Positions 16,693 to 24,853 of a stretch of DNA of 43,192 bases are shown here, one piece after another (the stretch's first letter is position 1; every line of letters starts with the position of its first letter). The position numbers and the translations under genes are program-made. Source of the DNA: an uncultured Gammaproteobacteria bacterium (GTDB lineage: Bacteria; Pseudomonadota; Gammaproteobacteria; Pseudomonadales; Ketobacteraceae). The notes beneath the pieces are model-generated. The model did not search any database. It was given only the letters and a program-made list of their open reading frames with translations, and had not been told where the DNA came from. The DNA lies in NCBI GenBank assembly GCA_913063495.1, contig CAJXXT010000019.1, positions 1 through 43,192 of the forward strand, written 5' to 3'.

Positions 16693-18534
16693 ATGCAAAA
16701 TCAAAGTCACAAAAACTCTTCGTTACATGCTTCGTCGATACCGTTATCAGCAGCGACTTCATCTGCTGAAGCTCTGTCAACAGAAGCTCCGTCAACAAAA
16801 GGGCTTTCTATTCTTGTTCCCATATTTCAGTTCTTGGCACCTTATAAGGCTCGCGTTGTTGCGGCAATGATAGCCTTGGTTTTTACCGCAGGCATGTCGC
16901 TGTCTATAGGCCAAGGGTTGCGGCTGATGATTGATGATGGGTTTAGTGCGAATTCGCCTGAGCTGTTAGATCGTGCTGTGCTGATATTTTTGGGTTTGGT
17001 GGTGTGTTTGGCCGCGGGCTCTTATAGCCGGTTTTACTTGGTTTCTTGGTTGGGTGAGCGAGTGGTCGCGGATATTCGTAAAGCAATTTTTGATCATTTA
17101 GTGCAACTGCATCCAGGTTTTTTTGAGACGCAGCGTAGCGGTGATATCCAATCCAGAATAACAACGGATACCACATTGCTGCAAACGGTGATTGGCTCAT
17201 CGTTATCCATGGCGTTGCGTAACACGTTGTTATTTATTGGTGGGTTTGTCTGGTTGTTTATCACCAATGTGAAGTTAAGTTTAATTGTTTTTGCGGTGGT
17301 GCCCTTTGTGGTGATGCCGATAGTGATATTTGGGCGACGGGTTCGACGTCTAGCGCGATCGAGTCAGGATCGGGTGGGGGATGTAGGCTCTTATGTAGGT
17401 GAAACGGTTCACCATATTAAAACGGTTCAAGCTTATAACCATCAAATAGAAGATATGCGTCTATTTGGTTTGCATGTTGAAAGTGCATTTGATGTTGCCA
17501 AAAAACGTGTGTCTCAACGGGCAATGTTAATGGGAGTGGTAATATTGCTGGTGATGGGAGCTGTTGGCGCCATGATGTGGGTCGGTGGTCATGACGTGCT
17601 AGAGGGACGGATTTCTGGTGGTGAACTTGCTGCTTTTGTTTTTTATGCGGTGATTGTTGGTATGTCGGTTGGTGCTATTAGTGAAGTGATAGGCGATTTA
17701 CAGCGAGCAGCGGGAGCGGCTGAGCGAATCCTTGAGTTGTTAGCAACGGAAAATGACCTTGTTGTGCCTGAATCACCTTTGGTGTTACCTAGTCCTTTGC
17801 GTGGAGACTTATTAATTGATCACTTATCTTTTCACTATATGACCCGAAAAGAACAGTGGGTTATCGATGATTTGTCATTGAAGGTAGAGGCGGGCACTGT
17901 ATGTGCGCTAGTGGGGTCGTCGGGAGCAGGAAAAACAACCTTGTTTGATTTGTTGTTACGTTTTTACGATCCGCAGAAAGGTGCGATATCGCTGGATTCG
18001 ATTCCTATTGAGCAGGTCGACCTATTATCCCTACGAGCTCAAATAGGCTTGGTTTCACAAAAGCCTGCGTTATTTACGGGATCCATTAGAGACAATATCG
18101 CTTATGGCTCGGGGGAGGTGAAGCAGGGTGCCATCATCAATGCCGCCAAAGCAGCATATGCCCATGATTTTATTGAACAGCTTCCAGATGGCTACGATAC
18201 GTTATTAGGAGAACATGGCGTGGGGTTGTCCGGTGGGCAGCAGCAACGAATAGCGATCGCTCGAGCGGTGTTAAAAGACCCTAAAATATTACTATTAGAT
18301 GAGGCGACAAGCGCTCTGGATGCGGAGAGTGAGCACCAGGTGCAAAAAGCGCTAAATGAATTGATGGAAGGTAGAACCACGCTGGTTATCGCACACCGAC
18401 TGGCGACAGTATTACATGCCGATAAGATAGCGGTTCTTAATAAAGGGCGAATTGAAGCGGTAGGTACACATACTGAATTAATCGCCAGCAACCCCTTATA
18501 TGAGCGTTTGGCATCACTTCAATTTAATGAATAG
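16693..18534 (+). CDS. MsbA/LmrA-like ABC exporter (fused TMD-NBD)
   Basis: Homodimeric ABC half-exporter of 613 aa. Residues 1-38 are a Ser/Ala/Thr-rich leader containing a 15-bp tandem duplication (EALST-EAPST, 16768-16797). Six TM helices follow, about 45-325. The ATPase shows Walker A GSSGAGKTT (Lys414), a Q-loop, signature LSGGQQQRIAIARA, Walker B ILLLDEATSALD and an H-loop VIAHRL. The family includes lipid A flippase MsbA and drug or lipid exporters; the substrate is not fixed by sequence. No Shine-Dalgarno is visible before the ATG. Divergent from thiD. Confidence 0.93.
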   Translation: MQNQSHKNSSLHASSIPLSAATSSAEALSTEAPSTKGLSILVPIFQFLAPYKARVVAAMIALVFTAGMSLSIGQGLRLMIDDGFSANSPELLDRAVLIFLGLVVCLAAGSYSRFYLVSWLGERVVADIRKAIFDHLVQLHPGFFETQRSGDIQSRITTDTTLLQTVIGSSLSMALRNTLLFIGGFVWLFITNVKLSLIVFAVVPFVVMPIVIFGRRVRRLARSSQDRVGDVGSYVGETVHHIKTVQAYNHQIEDMRLFGLHVESAFDVAKKRVSQRAMLMGVVILLVMGAVGAMMWVGGHDVLEGRISGGELAAFVFYAVIVGMSVGAISEVIGDLQRAAGAAERILELLATENDLVVPESPLVLPSPLRGDLLIDHLSFHYMTRKEQWVIDDLSLKVEAGTVCALVGSSGAGKTTLFDLLLRFYDPQKGAISLDSIPIEQVDLLSLRAQIGLVSQKPALFTGSIRDNIAYGSGEVKQGAIINAAKAAYAHDFIEQLPDGYDTLLGEHGVGLSGGQQQRIAIARAVLKDPKILLLDEATSALDAESEHQVQKALNELMEGRTTLVIAHRLATVLHADKIAVLNKGRIEAVGTHTELIASNPLYERLASLQFNE

Positions 18535-18656
18535 TGTTTTATTTCAATGGGATGTATGAGGGCGAGGGAAAAACAAGCGATCTTTGAGTGAGGTGTGTAT
18601 AATGCCCCTCGAAGTCAGCGGCTCTCATTTAACCCAGACAAGAAACGAAGTGTAAT

Positions 18657-19076
18657 ATGAATACAGACGACAGAATGTTCTCTTTAGCGATAAACCCACG
18701 TTTTTGTGATACCGATGCGATGGGCCATATCAACAACACCGTCTACCCTGTATGGTTTCTTGAAGGTCGAGAGTCTGTTTTAAAAATTTTCAACCCTAAC
18801 CTCGCAACCGAAGAGGTTAGCCTGGTACTTGCCAAGTTAGAAATTGAATATATTGATGAAATGTTTTTTGGTAAAGCCGTTGAAATTCGCACATTTGTAT
18901 TAAGGATAGGCACCTCTTCAGTGCTTGTTGGCCAAGAGGCGTGGCAAAATGGGGAGTTGTGTTCGACAGCAACGGCGACAATGGTTAATTTTGACAAACA
19001 TACGCGTAAATCTGTACCTATCCCTGGCGATGTAAAAGAACGCCTAACAAAACATGTACTTGAGACAGATGTTTAA
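18657..19076 (+). CDS. 4HBT-family (hot-dog) acyl-CoA thioesterase
   Basis: Thioesterase of 139 aa with the 4-hydroxybenzoyl-CoA thioesterase fold, similar to YbgC/FadM-type enzymes. The active-site strand-helix motif is RFCDTDAMGHINNTVYPVWF, with the catalytic Asp and the HINN segment expected of the family. It hydrolyses acyl-CoA or related thioesters; chain preference is unknown. A TATAAT sequence is present at 18598-18603 and GAAG sits before the ATG. Neighbours include a patatin lipase, consistent with acyl-lipid metabolism, but it appears to be transcribed alone. Confidence 0.9.
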   Translation: MNTDDRMFSLAINPRFCDTDAMGHINNTVYPVWFLEGRESVLKIFNPNLATEEVSLVLAKLEIEYIDEMFFGKAVEIRTFVLRIGTSSVLVGQEAWQNGELCSTATATMVNFDKHTRKSVPIPGDVKERLTKHVLETDV

Positions 19077-19288
19077 TAAATAGCCATTCTTGCCAATGGT
19101 TTTCGCAATACTGTTGGTGACTGCTCGGTACTGGCTGTTTGTTGAACAGTTGCTTACAAAAGTACATAAAACTCCAGTCTATCCCTTCCGATATTGTGTT
19201 ATAAAAATGGAAACCGAATAATTCTCTGTATGAAGTCTATACTACGAGAGATGGATCTCCAGAAAGAGTGCTTGTTATTGAGGGTATA

Positions 19289-20755
19289 ATGAAAAGAGAG
19301 CTGAAGGCCTGTCTAGAGGCAATGAAACATGCAGAGTCGTACCAAGCTTGGTCTGATGCTGCAAAAGAATACGATCAATTATCGGGTAATGACGAGTGGA
19401 AAGAGGATGATGCGTCTCCTCACTACGATTACAAGATGATCCGATTACGCTACAACGAGTTGCGAACGGCTCGTGAGCGTGGAGATGTTAACCAACTTGT
19501 ATTTTTCTTTAATGAAGGCTTGCACGGCAATTTAGGCCGTATCGCAAACCCGATGCTTTACCAGCAAAGCTTTTTTGGAACCAAAAACCTTGTAACAGAC
19601 TACCTTGATGAAGTTTGTGCTTGCTTGCGTTGGATCGCAAAAACAGAATTTCCTAATTTTTCATTCGTTCAAAAACTTGAGTTTTTTGAGCGAACAAGCC
19701 AAGCATTCGGTCAATCTGGATTAATGCTAAGTGGCGGAGCTGCCTTGGGCCTATTTCATCTGGGTGTTCTAAAGGCGATGTTTGATGAAGGTTTGTTACC
19801 TACGGTTGTCTCTGGCTCTAGTGCTGGGTCGATTATGGCGTCAGCATTAGCAACTCATAATGATGAAGAGCTTGAGCAGTTATTTGATCCTGAATATTTG
19901 TATCTTGAAGCATTCAGGACGGTTGGATGGCGCGGTACGTTAAAAGGCCAAGGTATATTGGACCCTGCTCAGTTAGAGTTGTGTCTTGAGCGTAATGTTA
20001 AAGACATGACGTTTGAAGAAGGTTTTAAGCACTCTGGGCGTAAAGTGAGTATTACTGTTTCTCCAGCGGATCCGCACCAAGAGTCTCGATTACTGAATGC
20101 GTTATCATCTCCACATGTACTGATTCGTAAAGCGACTTTGGCGTCTTGTGCGATACCTTATGTGTATCCTCCGGTGATGTTATGGGCGAAGAATATTGAC
20201 GGTGAAAAATGCCCCTTTATTCCGTCTCGACAGTGGGTTGATGGTTCGATTAAGAACGATTTACCTGCGCAGCGTTTGGCCCGATTGTATGGTGTGAACC
20301 ATACTATTGTGAGCCAGACCAACCCTCATGTAGCACCTTTCATCTCTCAGAAACATAAAGAGAAAAAGATGATGGGGTACATTACGGATATGGTTGTTAC
20401 TAATACCCGTTACAATGTTTCTCAGGCGTTTGAGTACCTGACCAACAAAGTATCTAACCTGCAGTTGGCGTTATTGTTAGATAAAGCGCATTCGATTGTA
20501 AATCAAACGTATGTAGGCGATGTTAATATTGTGCCTCCTCGACGCCCTAGTAATATCTTTAAGATGATTACTAATGCGACGCCTGATATTTTGGCGGAGT
20601 ACATTAAAGAAGGTACTGCAGCAACGTATCCAAAAATAGAGTCTATTCGTAACAGCACTATGATCAGCCGAACGATCAATGAGTGTTTAGACCAGCTTAA
20701 GCTTGAAGAAGAGCGTGAGCTAAAAGAATACTCACAACATCACGCAACAGCGTAA
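19289..20755 (+). CDS. DUF3336 patatin-like phospholipase
   Basis: Lipid acyl hydrolase of 488 aa. The ATG at 19289 (MKRELKACLEAMKHAESYQA) with GAGGG upstream is preferred over the GTG at 19268. The N-terminal DUF3336 region (about 1-135) matches that of yeast TGL3/4/5-type triacylglycerol lipases. The patatin domain has the oxyanion-hole segment LSGGAALGLFHLGV, the nucleophile Ser178 in GSSAGS, and the catalytic Asp318 in VDGS. The likely substrate is stored neutral lipid or phospholipid, which would complement the WS/DGAT gene upstream. A hairpin lies 18 nt past the stop. Confidence 0.93.
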   Translation: MKRELKACLEAMKHAESYQAWSDAAKEYDQLSGNDEWKEDDASPHYDYKMIRLRYNELRTARERGDVNQLVFFFNEGLHGNLGRIANPMLYQQSFFGTKNLVTDYLDEVCACLRWIAKTEFPNFSFVQKLEFFERTSQAFGQSGLMLSGGAALGLFHLGVLKAMFDEGLLPTVVSGSSAGSIMASALATHNDEELEQLFDPEYLYLEAFRTVGWRGTLKGQGILDPAQLELCLERNVKDMTFEEGFKHSGRKVSITVSPADPHQESRLLNALSSPHVLIRKATLASCAIPYVYPPVMLWAKNIDGEKCPFIPSRQWVDGSIKNDLPAQRLARLYGVNHTIVSQTNPHVAPFISQKHKEKKMMGYITDMVVTNTRYNVSQAFEYLTNKVSNLQLALLLDKAHSIVNQTYVGDVNIVPPRRPSNIFKMITNATPDILAEYIKEGTAATYPKIESIRNSTMISRTINECLDQLKLEEERELKEYSQHHATA

Positions 20756-20773
20756 TGTGTTGATCGATCACGT

Positions 20774-20803
20774 TATACCGGGTGTGGGCATACACCTGGT
20801 ATA
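20774..20803 (+). terminator. Hairpin after the patatin gene
   Basis: The arms TATACCGGGTGT (20774-20785) and ACACCTGGTATA (20792-20803) pair at 11 of 12 positions around a 6-nt loop, starting 18 nt after the patatin stop. No uninterrupted T-run follows, so it may be a weak or factor-dependent terminator. Confidence 0.5.
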
Positions 20804-20947
20804 GCGAATTCTCTTCCCCTTTCTCCTATGATCTTCTCTGTTTTTTGGATCTTTTTCATATAGTTTTTTTTACTAAACCCTTCTTTAATGTACCTCTCCC
20901 CTATCTGTATTAGGCGTAGATCGCTTATGGTGCGCTATGCTAAATAG

Positions 20948-22210
20948 ATGAATGAAGAACTACAAAGCTTTTACTTTTTAGGCGTAGCACTGGCAATTGG
21001 TCTGCTGATTGGTGTTGAGCGCGGTTGGAAAGAGCGTGAGGCAAAAGATGGTGAGCGTATTGCGGGTATTCGCACTTATGGCTTAATAGGCCTGCTCGGT
21101 GGCGGCACTGCGTTGTTGATGCAAAGTGCAGGGGGGCTGGTCATTGGCCTGGCTTATGTTGCCATTGCAGGTGCGCTAACGACCGTTTATGTGGTGAACT
21201 TACGTCGTGGAGATGAGGATGTGGGGATCACTAGCCTGATAACCGGGTTGGTGACATTTATGTTGGGGGCGTTGGCTGGCGTTGGAGAGGTTGTTGTTGC
21301 CGCGGCCTTTGGTGTGGTGGCAACATTATTACTAAGCCACAAACCAACGCTACATCGCTGGGTTGGGGGGTTGAAAGGCAAAGAGTTACGGGCTGGTATT
21401 AAACTATTATTGATTACGGTAGCGTTGCTGCCCGTTCTTCCTAACAAAGGGTATGGCCCCTGGGGTGCGTTGAATCCGTATGAGATTTGGTGGATGGTTG
21501 TACTGGTCGCGGTGATCTCTTTTGTGGGTTATGTTGCGATTAAAGTTGGAGGCGCAAGGCGGGGTATTATTTTTACCGGCGTGTTTGGTGGTTTGGCATC
21601 ATCCACGGCCCTGACATTGCATTTTTCTCGAATGAGTCGACGAGATCCTTCTATGGCTCCCGTATTAGCAACGGGGATTTTACTTGCTTGCGGTACTATG
21701 TTTCCTCGTGTTTTGTTTGTGGTCACCCTTGTGAACCCGGAGATGTTTACGCCATTGGTGGTACCTATGTTGACGATGGCCTTGTTAACCTATCTACCGG
21801 CTATCTGGTATTGGTGCTTGCCGATTCCACATAAAACAAATAAGCGGACAAAACTTAAAAATCCTGTTGAGTTAAGAGCAGCGCTGGGGTTTGGTGTGTT
21901 GTTGGCGTTGGTGATGTTATTAAGTGTTGCGTTGCAAGATTGGTTTGGTGATGTTGCTGTTTTGGTCTTGGCGGCGGCATCGGGTATTGCTGATGTTGAC
22001 CCTATTAATTTGTCATTGGCGCGAATGAGCTTAGATGACCTGGCCTTACATATTGCGGCAACCGGAGGTTTGATTGCTGCAGGTGTGAATAGTTTAGCAA
22101 AGGCAGGGATGGCGACCGCCGTTGGCGGTCGCGAGATAGGGCTTCGAGTGGGGCTGCCCTTAATTGTAAGTGCGGGCGGAGGTTTAGCTACTGCTTGGTT
22201 CTGGGTGTAG
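20948..22210 (+). CDS. MgtC/SapB-type membrane protein with DUF4010
   Basis: Polytopic inner-membrane protein of 420 aa. The N-terminal part is an MgtC/SapB-like module with GVALAIGLLIGVERGWKERE and GIRTYGLIGLLGG (about residues 10-60). The C-terminal part is DUF4010-type, with several more hydrophobic helices and PINLSLARMS plus a final ALPLIV-like helix. The family's function is unknown; MgtC itself modulates F-ATPase and Mg2+ stress, which need not apply here. The stop codon overlaps the 3' end of the convergent RND gene by 27 nt. Confidence 0.88.
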   Translation: MNEELQSFYFLGVALAIGLLIGVERGWKEREAKDGERIAGIRTYGLIGLLGGGTALLMQSAGGLVIGLAYVAIAGALTTVYVVNLRRGDEDVGITSLITGLVTFMLGALAGVGEVVVAAAFGVVATLLLSHKPTLHRWVGGLKGKELRAGIKLLLITVALLPVLPNKGYGPWGALNPYEIWWMVVLVAVISFVGYVAIKVGGARRGIIFTGVFGGLASSTALTLHFSRMSRRDPSMAPVLATGILLACGTMFPRVLFVVTLVNPEMFTPLVVPMLTMALLTYLPAIWYWCLPIPHKTNKRTKLKNPVELRAALGFGVLLALVMLLSVALQDWFGDVAVLVLAAASGIADVDPINLSLARMSLDDLALHIAATGGLIAAGVNSLAKAGMATAVGGREIGLRVGLPLIVSAGGGLATAWFWV

Positions 22211-24748
22211 TGGTTGCTCTTGCTGCCCTTGCTTCAGAGGTTTTACATAGGCAATAAGTAATGGCAGCAACGTTAGATTTGCAAATAGTGCAGCCATCAT
22301 TGCGACCCCAGTTAATAAACCGAAATACATGGTGGGAACAAAATTGGACAGCGCTAGAATGGAAAACCCTAGCGTAATGGTAACGGTGGTGTAATACATA
22401 GCGCGACCTATGGATGCGTGACTGCGGTTAATCGCTCCCCAGTAATCGTTGTCTTTATTAAATTCGTCGGTGACGCGGTGAACGTAATGAATTGAGTTAT
22501 CAACACCAATACCAATACTGATCGCTGCAATCGTAATTGTCATCATATCCAAGGGGATTCCCGACCAGCCCATTAGCCCCAATATTAATGCGGCCGCAAC
22601 AAGGTTGGGTATGATGGTGATTAACGCCATTTTGATATTTCGAAATAACATGATAAACATGATGAGAATGGCAAAAAATACGACACCAAGCGTCAGGATC
22701 TGTGAGTGGAAAAGGCTTTGTAGCATATTGTTATAGAGTACTAGCATCCCGGTTAAATGCAGCTGACCCTCTTCAAGTTGCATTTTATCTGTTAGCTCAC
22801 GTTGGATCTTTTCTAACAGTATTTTTCGTTGTAATGATGGGTCTGATTCAAATACACGAATGGAAAATCGTAGTTGATTGCCATCTTCAGACATGTAAGG
22901 GCTGATCAGTGATTGTTTGATTTCTTGCGGTAATTTTTTATAAAGAATTGCCAATGTGAAGTCATCGGATACAACATCTTCATCAATTTGTCGCAAGGTT
23001 TCTAGTGCTGTTGCGATGGATAAGACTTTTCCGGTTTCAGTCAGGTCGTCCAGATATTTGTGAATGGCGAATACTTCGTTAAAGCGGCGGGTATTAAACC
23101 AATAACTTGTGCCTGTGATGCCTGCACCTGATTCTGAATCGAGGTCATCATCAAAATCTTCGTCCCAATCTTCATCATCTTCATCATCTTCAAATGAATC
23201 TTGTTCTTCGCTCTCATCAACGTCAAAAAAACTACTGGGAGCATCAATAATAACATCCAGCGGTGTTGTGCCTCCTAGCTTACGATCAATAAGTTCCATA
23301 CCTTGGTAGATTTCAGTATTCTTTTTGAAGTAGTCAATAAAGCGGTTTTCAACCGTAAGACTATTGATGCCGATGGCACTAAATATTGCCAAAAATATAA
23401 AGAAAATGAATGTTAGGGATGCATGATCTTTAATGTAGCGTGCAAGACGGAGGGTTATTTTATCCGTTATCGCATTTTTGTTGTTTGACTCACCGGGCTG
23501 TAAAAATAACAAGGTGGCAGGGAATAGCGTAAAGACCAATAAAAAAGCAACGGATATGCCGATGGTCATCATCCAACCAAAGTCGATGATAGGTCGAATG
23601 CCACTGAATAACAGTGAGCCAAATGCAACAATCGTGGTGATTGCGGTATAAAAACACGGAGCGGCTTTTGAACGTATGGTGTCTATTATTAGTGTGTGTT
23701 GTGTCGCATCGGGGAATTGTTCTTGAAGTTCTCTATAGCGAACAATTAAGTGTATTGATAACGATAGGGTGATGATCAGTAGTAGTGAAATGAAATTCGA
23801 AGAAACCACGGTGACGGGCCAGTTAACAAATGCCAGAAAGCCAATCATAATAACGCCAGCGGCGAGGCAGGTGACCATGGGTAAGCTGACCCAGCGAAAC
23901 TTACGAAAGGTGACGCTTAGAATTGCAATCATAAAACAGATAACACCGACACCAAACGTCATTAGATCATGTTGGATAAAGTCTGTTGAATCTGATGCAA
24001 TCATTGGAACACCACCGAGGTGGATGTTGGATTTTTGTCGGTAGGTTTTTATGATGTTACGAATAGAGGCAATGTCGTTTTTTTGATTCTGTTGATTGAT
24101 GCTGTTATGGACGTCATATTCTTGTGAAACACGCTCTAATGTCTTCTGCTCACTGGGTAATAGGGTATTGTTAAGTTTTTTCTCTCGTAACGTATTACGT
24201 TGCTCTAATAAGAGGTGCAAGGTCTCATCGCGGAGGAATTGAATTTGTAACGCCGTTGTTTTACCGTCGGGACTAATAATGAGGTTGCGGTACAGTGCGC
24301 TGGTAACAAATTCTTTTTTGGCAAGTGCAATGTCTACTTCTGAGCTTTCGAGGTTTATGATGCCTTTTTGTAGCTCGTTTAAGGTGACGGGTGGGCTTTG
24401 TATAAGGGGAACATCAAGCAAACTGGTTACTGATTTAATTCGCGCTAGCGCTGACAGCTCGCTTTTGAGTGATCGTAAATGGTTGAGCGCGTCTGTGCCG
24501 AAAAGACCGTCCTTAAAGGCGACATCAGATGGGGTATAGGTGAGAATAAGACTGTCGTCTGACCCATAACGGGCGCGAATAACGCGGTAATACTCCAAAG
24601 CTGAGTCGTTTTCCAGTACTAGCGAGTCAGCAGAGGCATCTAGTTTAAAGTTTGGGCTTTGGTATGCAAAGAATGCAACGATCAAGGATACAAGTAGTAG
24701 GGTGATTTTAGGCTGGTTGAGAATGAACCGATTGTAAATGTTTAACAT
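22184..24748 (-). CDS. RND-superfamily exporter (MMPL-like), with acidic insert
   Basis: Inner-membrane RND protein of 854 aa with duplicated 6-TM halves and two large periplasmic loops, of the single-component MMPL/HpnN-like class that moves lipids. TM1 is at about 13-30. The first TM block carries SLSIHLIVRYRELQEQF; the second has ISIGIGVDNSIHYVHR, the usual charged helix of this family. A striking Asp/Glu-rich tract of about 35 residues lies at about 505-539 in the second periplasmic loop, encoded by GAT/GAA triplet runs. It is the second gene of a tandem RND pair, 105 nt after its paralogue. No strong ribosome site is visible. Confidence 0.9.
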   Translation of the reverse strand: MLNIYNRFILNQPKITLLLVSLIVAFFAYQSPNFKLDASADSLVLENDSALEYYRVIRARYGSDDSLILTYTPSDVAFKDGLFGTDALNHLRSLKSELSALARIKSVTSLLDVPLIQSPPVTLNELQKGIINLESSEVDIALAKKEFVTSALYRNLIISPDGKTTALQIQFLRDETLHLLLEQRNTLREKKLNNTLLPSEQKTLERVSQEYDVHNSINQQNQKNDIASIRNIIKTYRQKSNIHLGGVPMIASDSTDFIQHDLMTFGVGVICFMIAILSVTFRKFRWVSLPMVTCLAAGVIMIGFLAFVNWPVTVVSSNFISLLLIITLSLSIHLIVRYRELQEQFPDATQHTLIIDTIRSKAAPCFYTAITTIVAFGSLLFSGIRPIIDFGWMMTIGISVAFLLVFTLFPATLLFLQPGESNNKNAITDKITLRLARYIKDHASLTFIFFIFLAIFSAIGINSLTVENRFIDYFKKNTEIYQGMELIDRKLGGTTPLDVIIDAPSSFFDVDESEEQDSFEDDEDDEDWDEDFDDDLDSESGAGITGTSYWFNTRRFNEVFAIHKYLDDLTETGKVLSIATALETLRQIDEDVVSDDFTLAILYKKLPQEIKQSLISPYMSEDGNQLRFSIRVFESDPSLQRKILLEKIQRELTDKMQLEEGQLHLTGMLVLYNNMLQSLFHSQILTLGVVFFAILIMFIMLFRNIKMALITIIPNLVAAALILGLMGWSGIPLDMMTITIAAISIGIGVDNSIHYVHRVTDEFNKDNDYWGAINRSHASIGRAMYYTTVTITLGFSILALSNFVPTMYFGLLTGVAMMAALFANLTLLPLLIAYVKPLKQGQQEQPLHPEPSSS

Positions 24749-24769
24749 TGTGTATTAAGCCGTGAGTTA

Positions 24770-24842
24770 GATGTCGGTGGTAGACATCATAATATTGGAC
24801 ATCAAATGCCGTCAATGCATACAGGGTTGGATGTCCAATATT
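24770..24842. promoter_or_regulatory. Inverted repeats between the two RND genes
   Basis: The arms AATATTGGACATC (24791-24803) and GATGTCCAATATT (24830-24842) are perfect 13-bp reverse complements around a 26-nt spacer. A smaller GATGTC/GACATC pair lies at 24770-24775 and 24783-24788, so the hexamer occurs four times in 73 nt. There is no T-run. It may be a regulator site for the downstream RND gene or an intercistronic RNA stem that sets the ratio of the two proteins. Confidence 0.55.
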
Positions 24843-24853
24843 GAGGCGTCAAT

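Noticed and set aside
23109-23309. Ser-rich plus-strand ORF
   Set aside because: Antisense to the Asp/Glu-rich tract of the RND protein; composition is explained by the GAT/GAA repeats.
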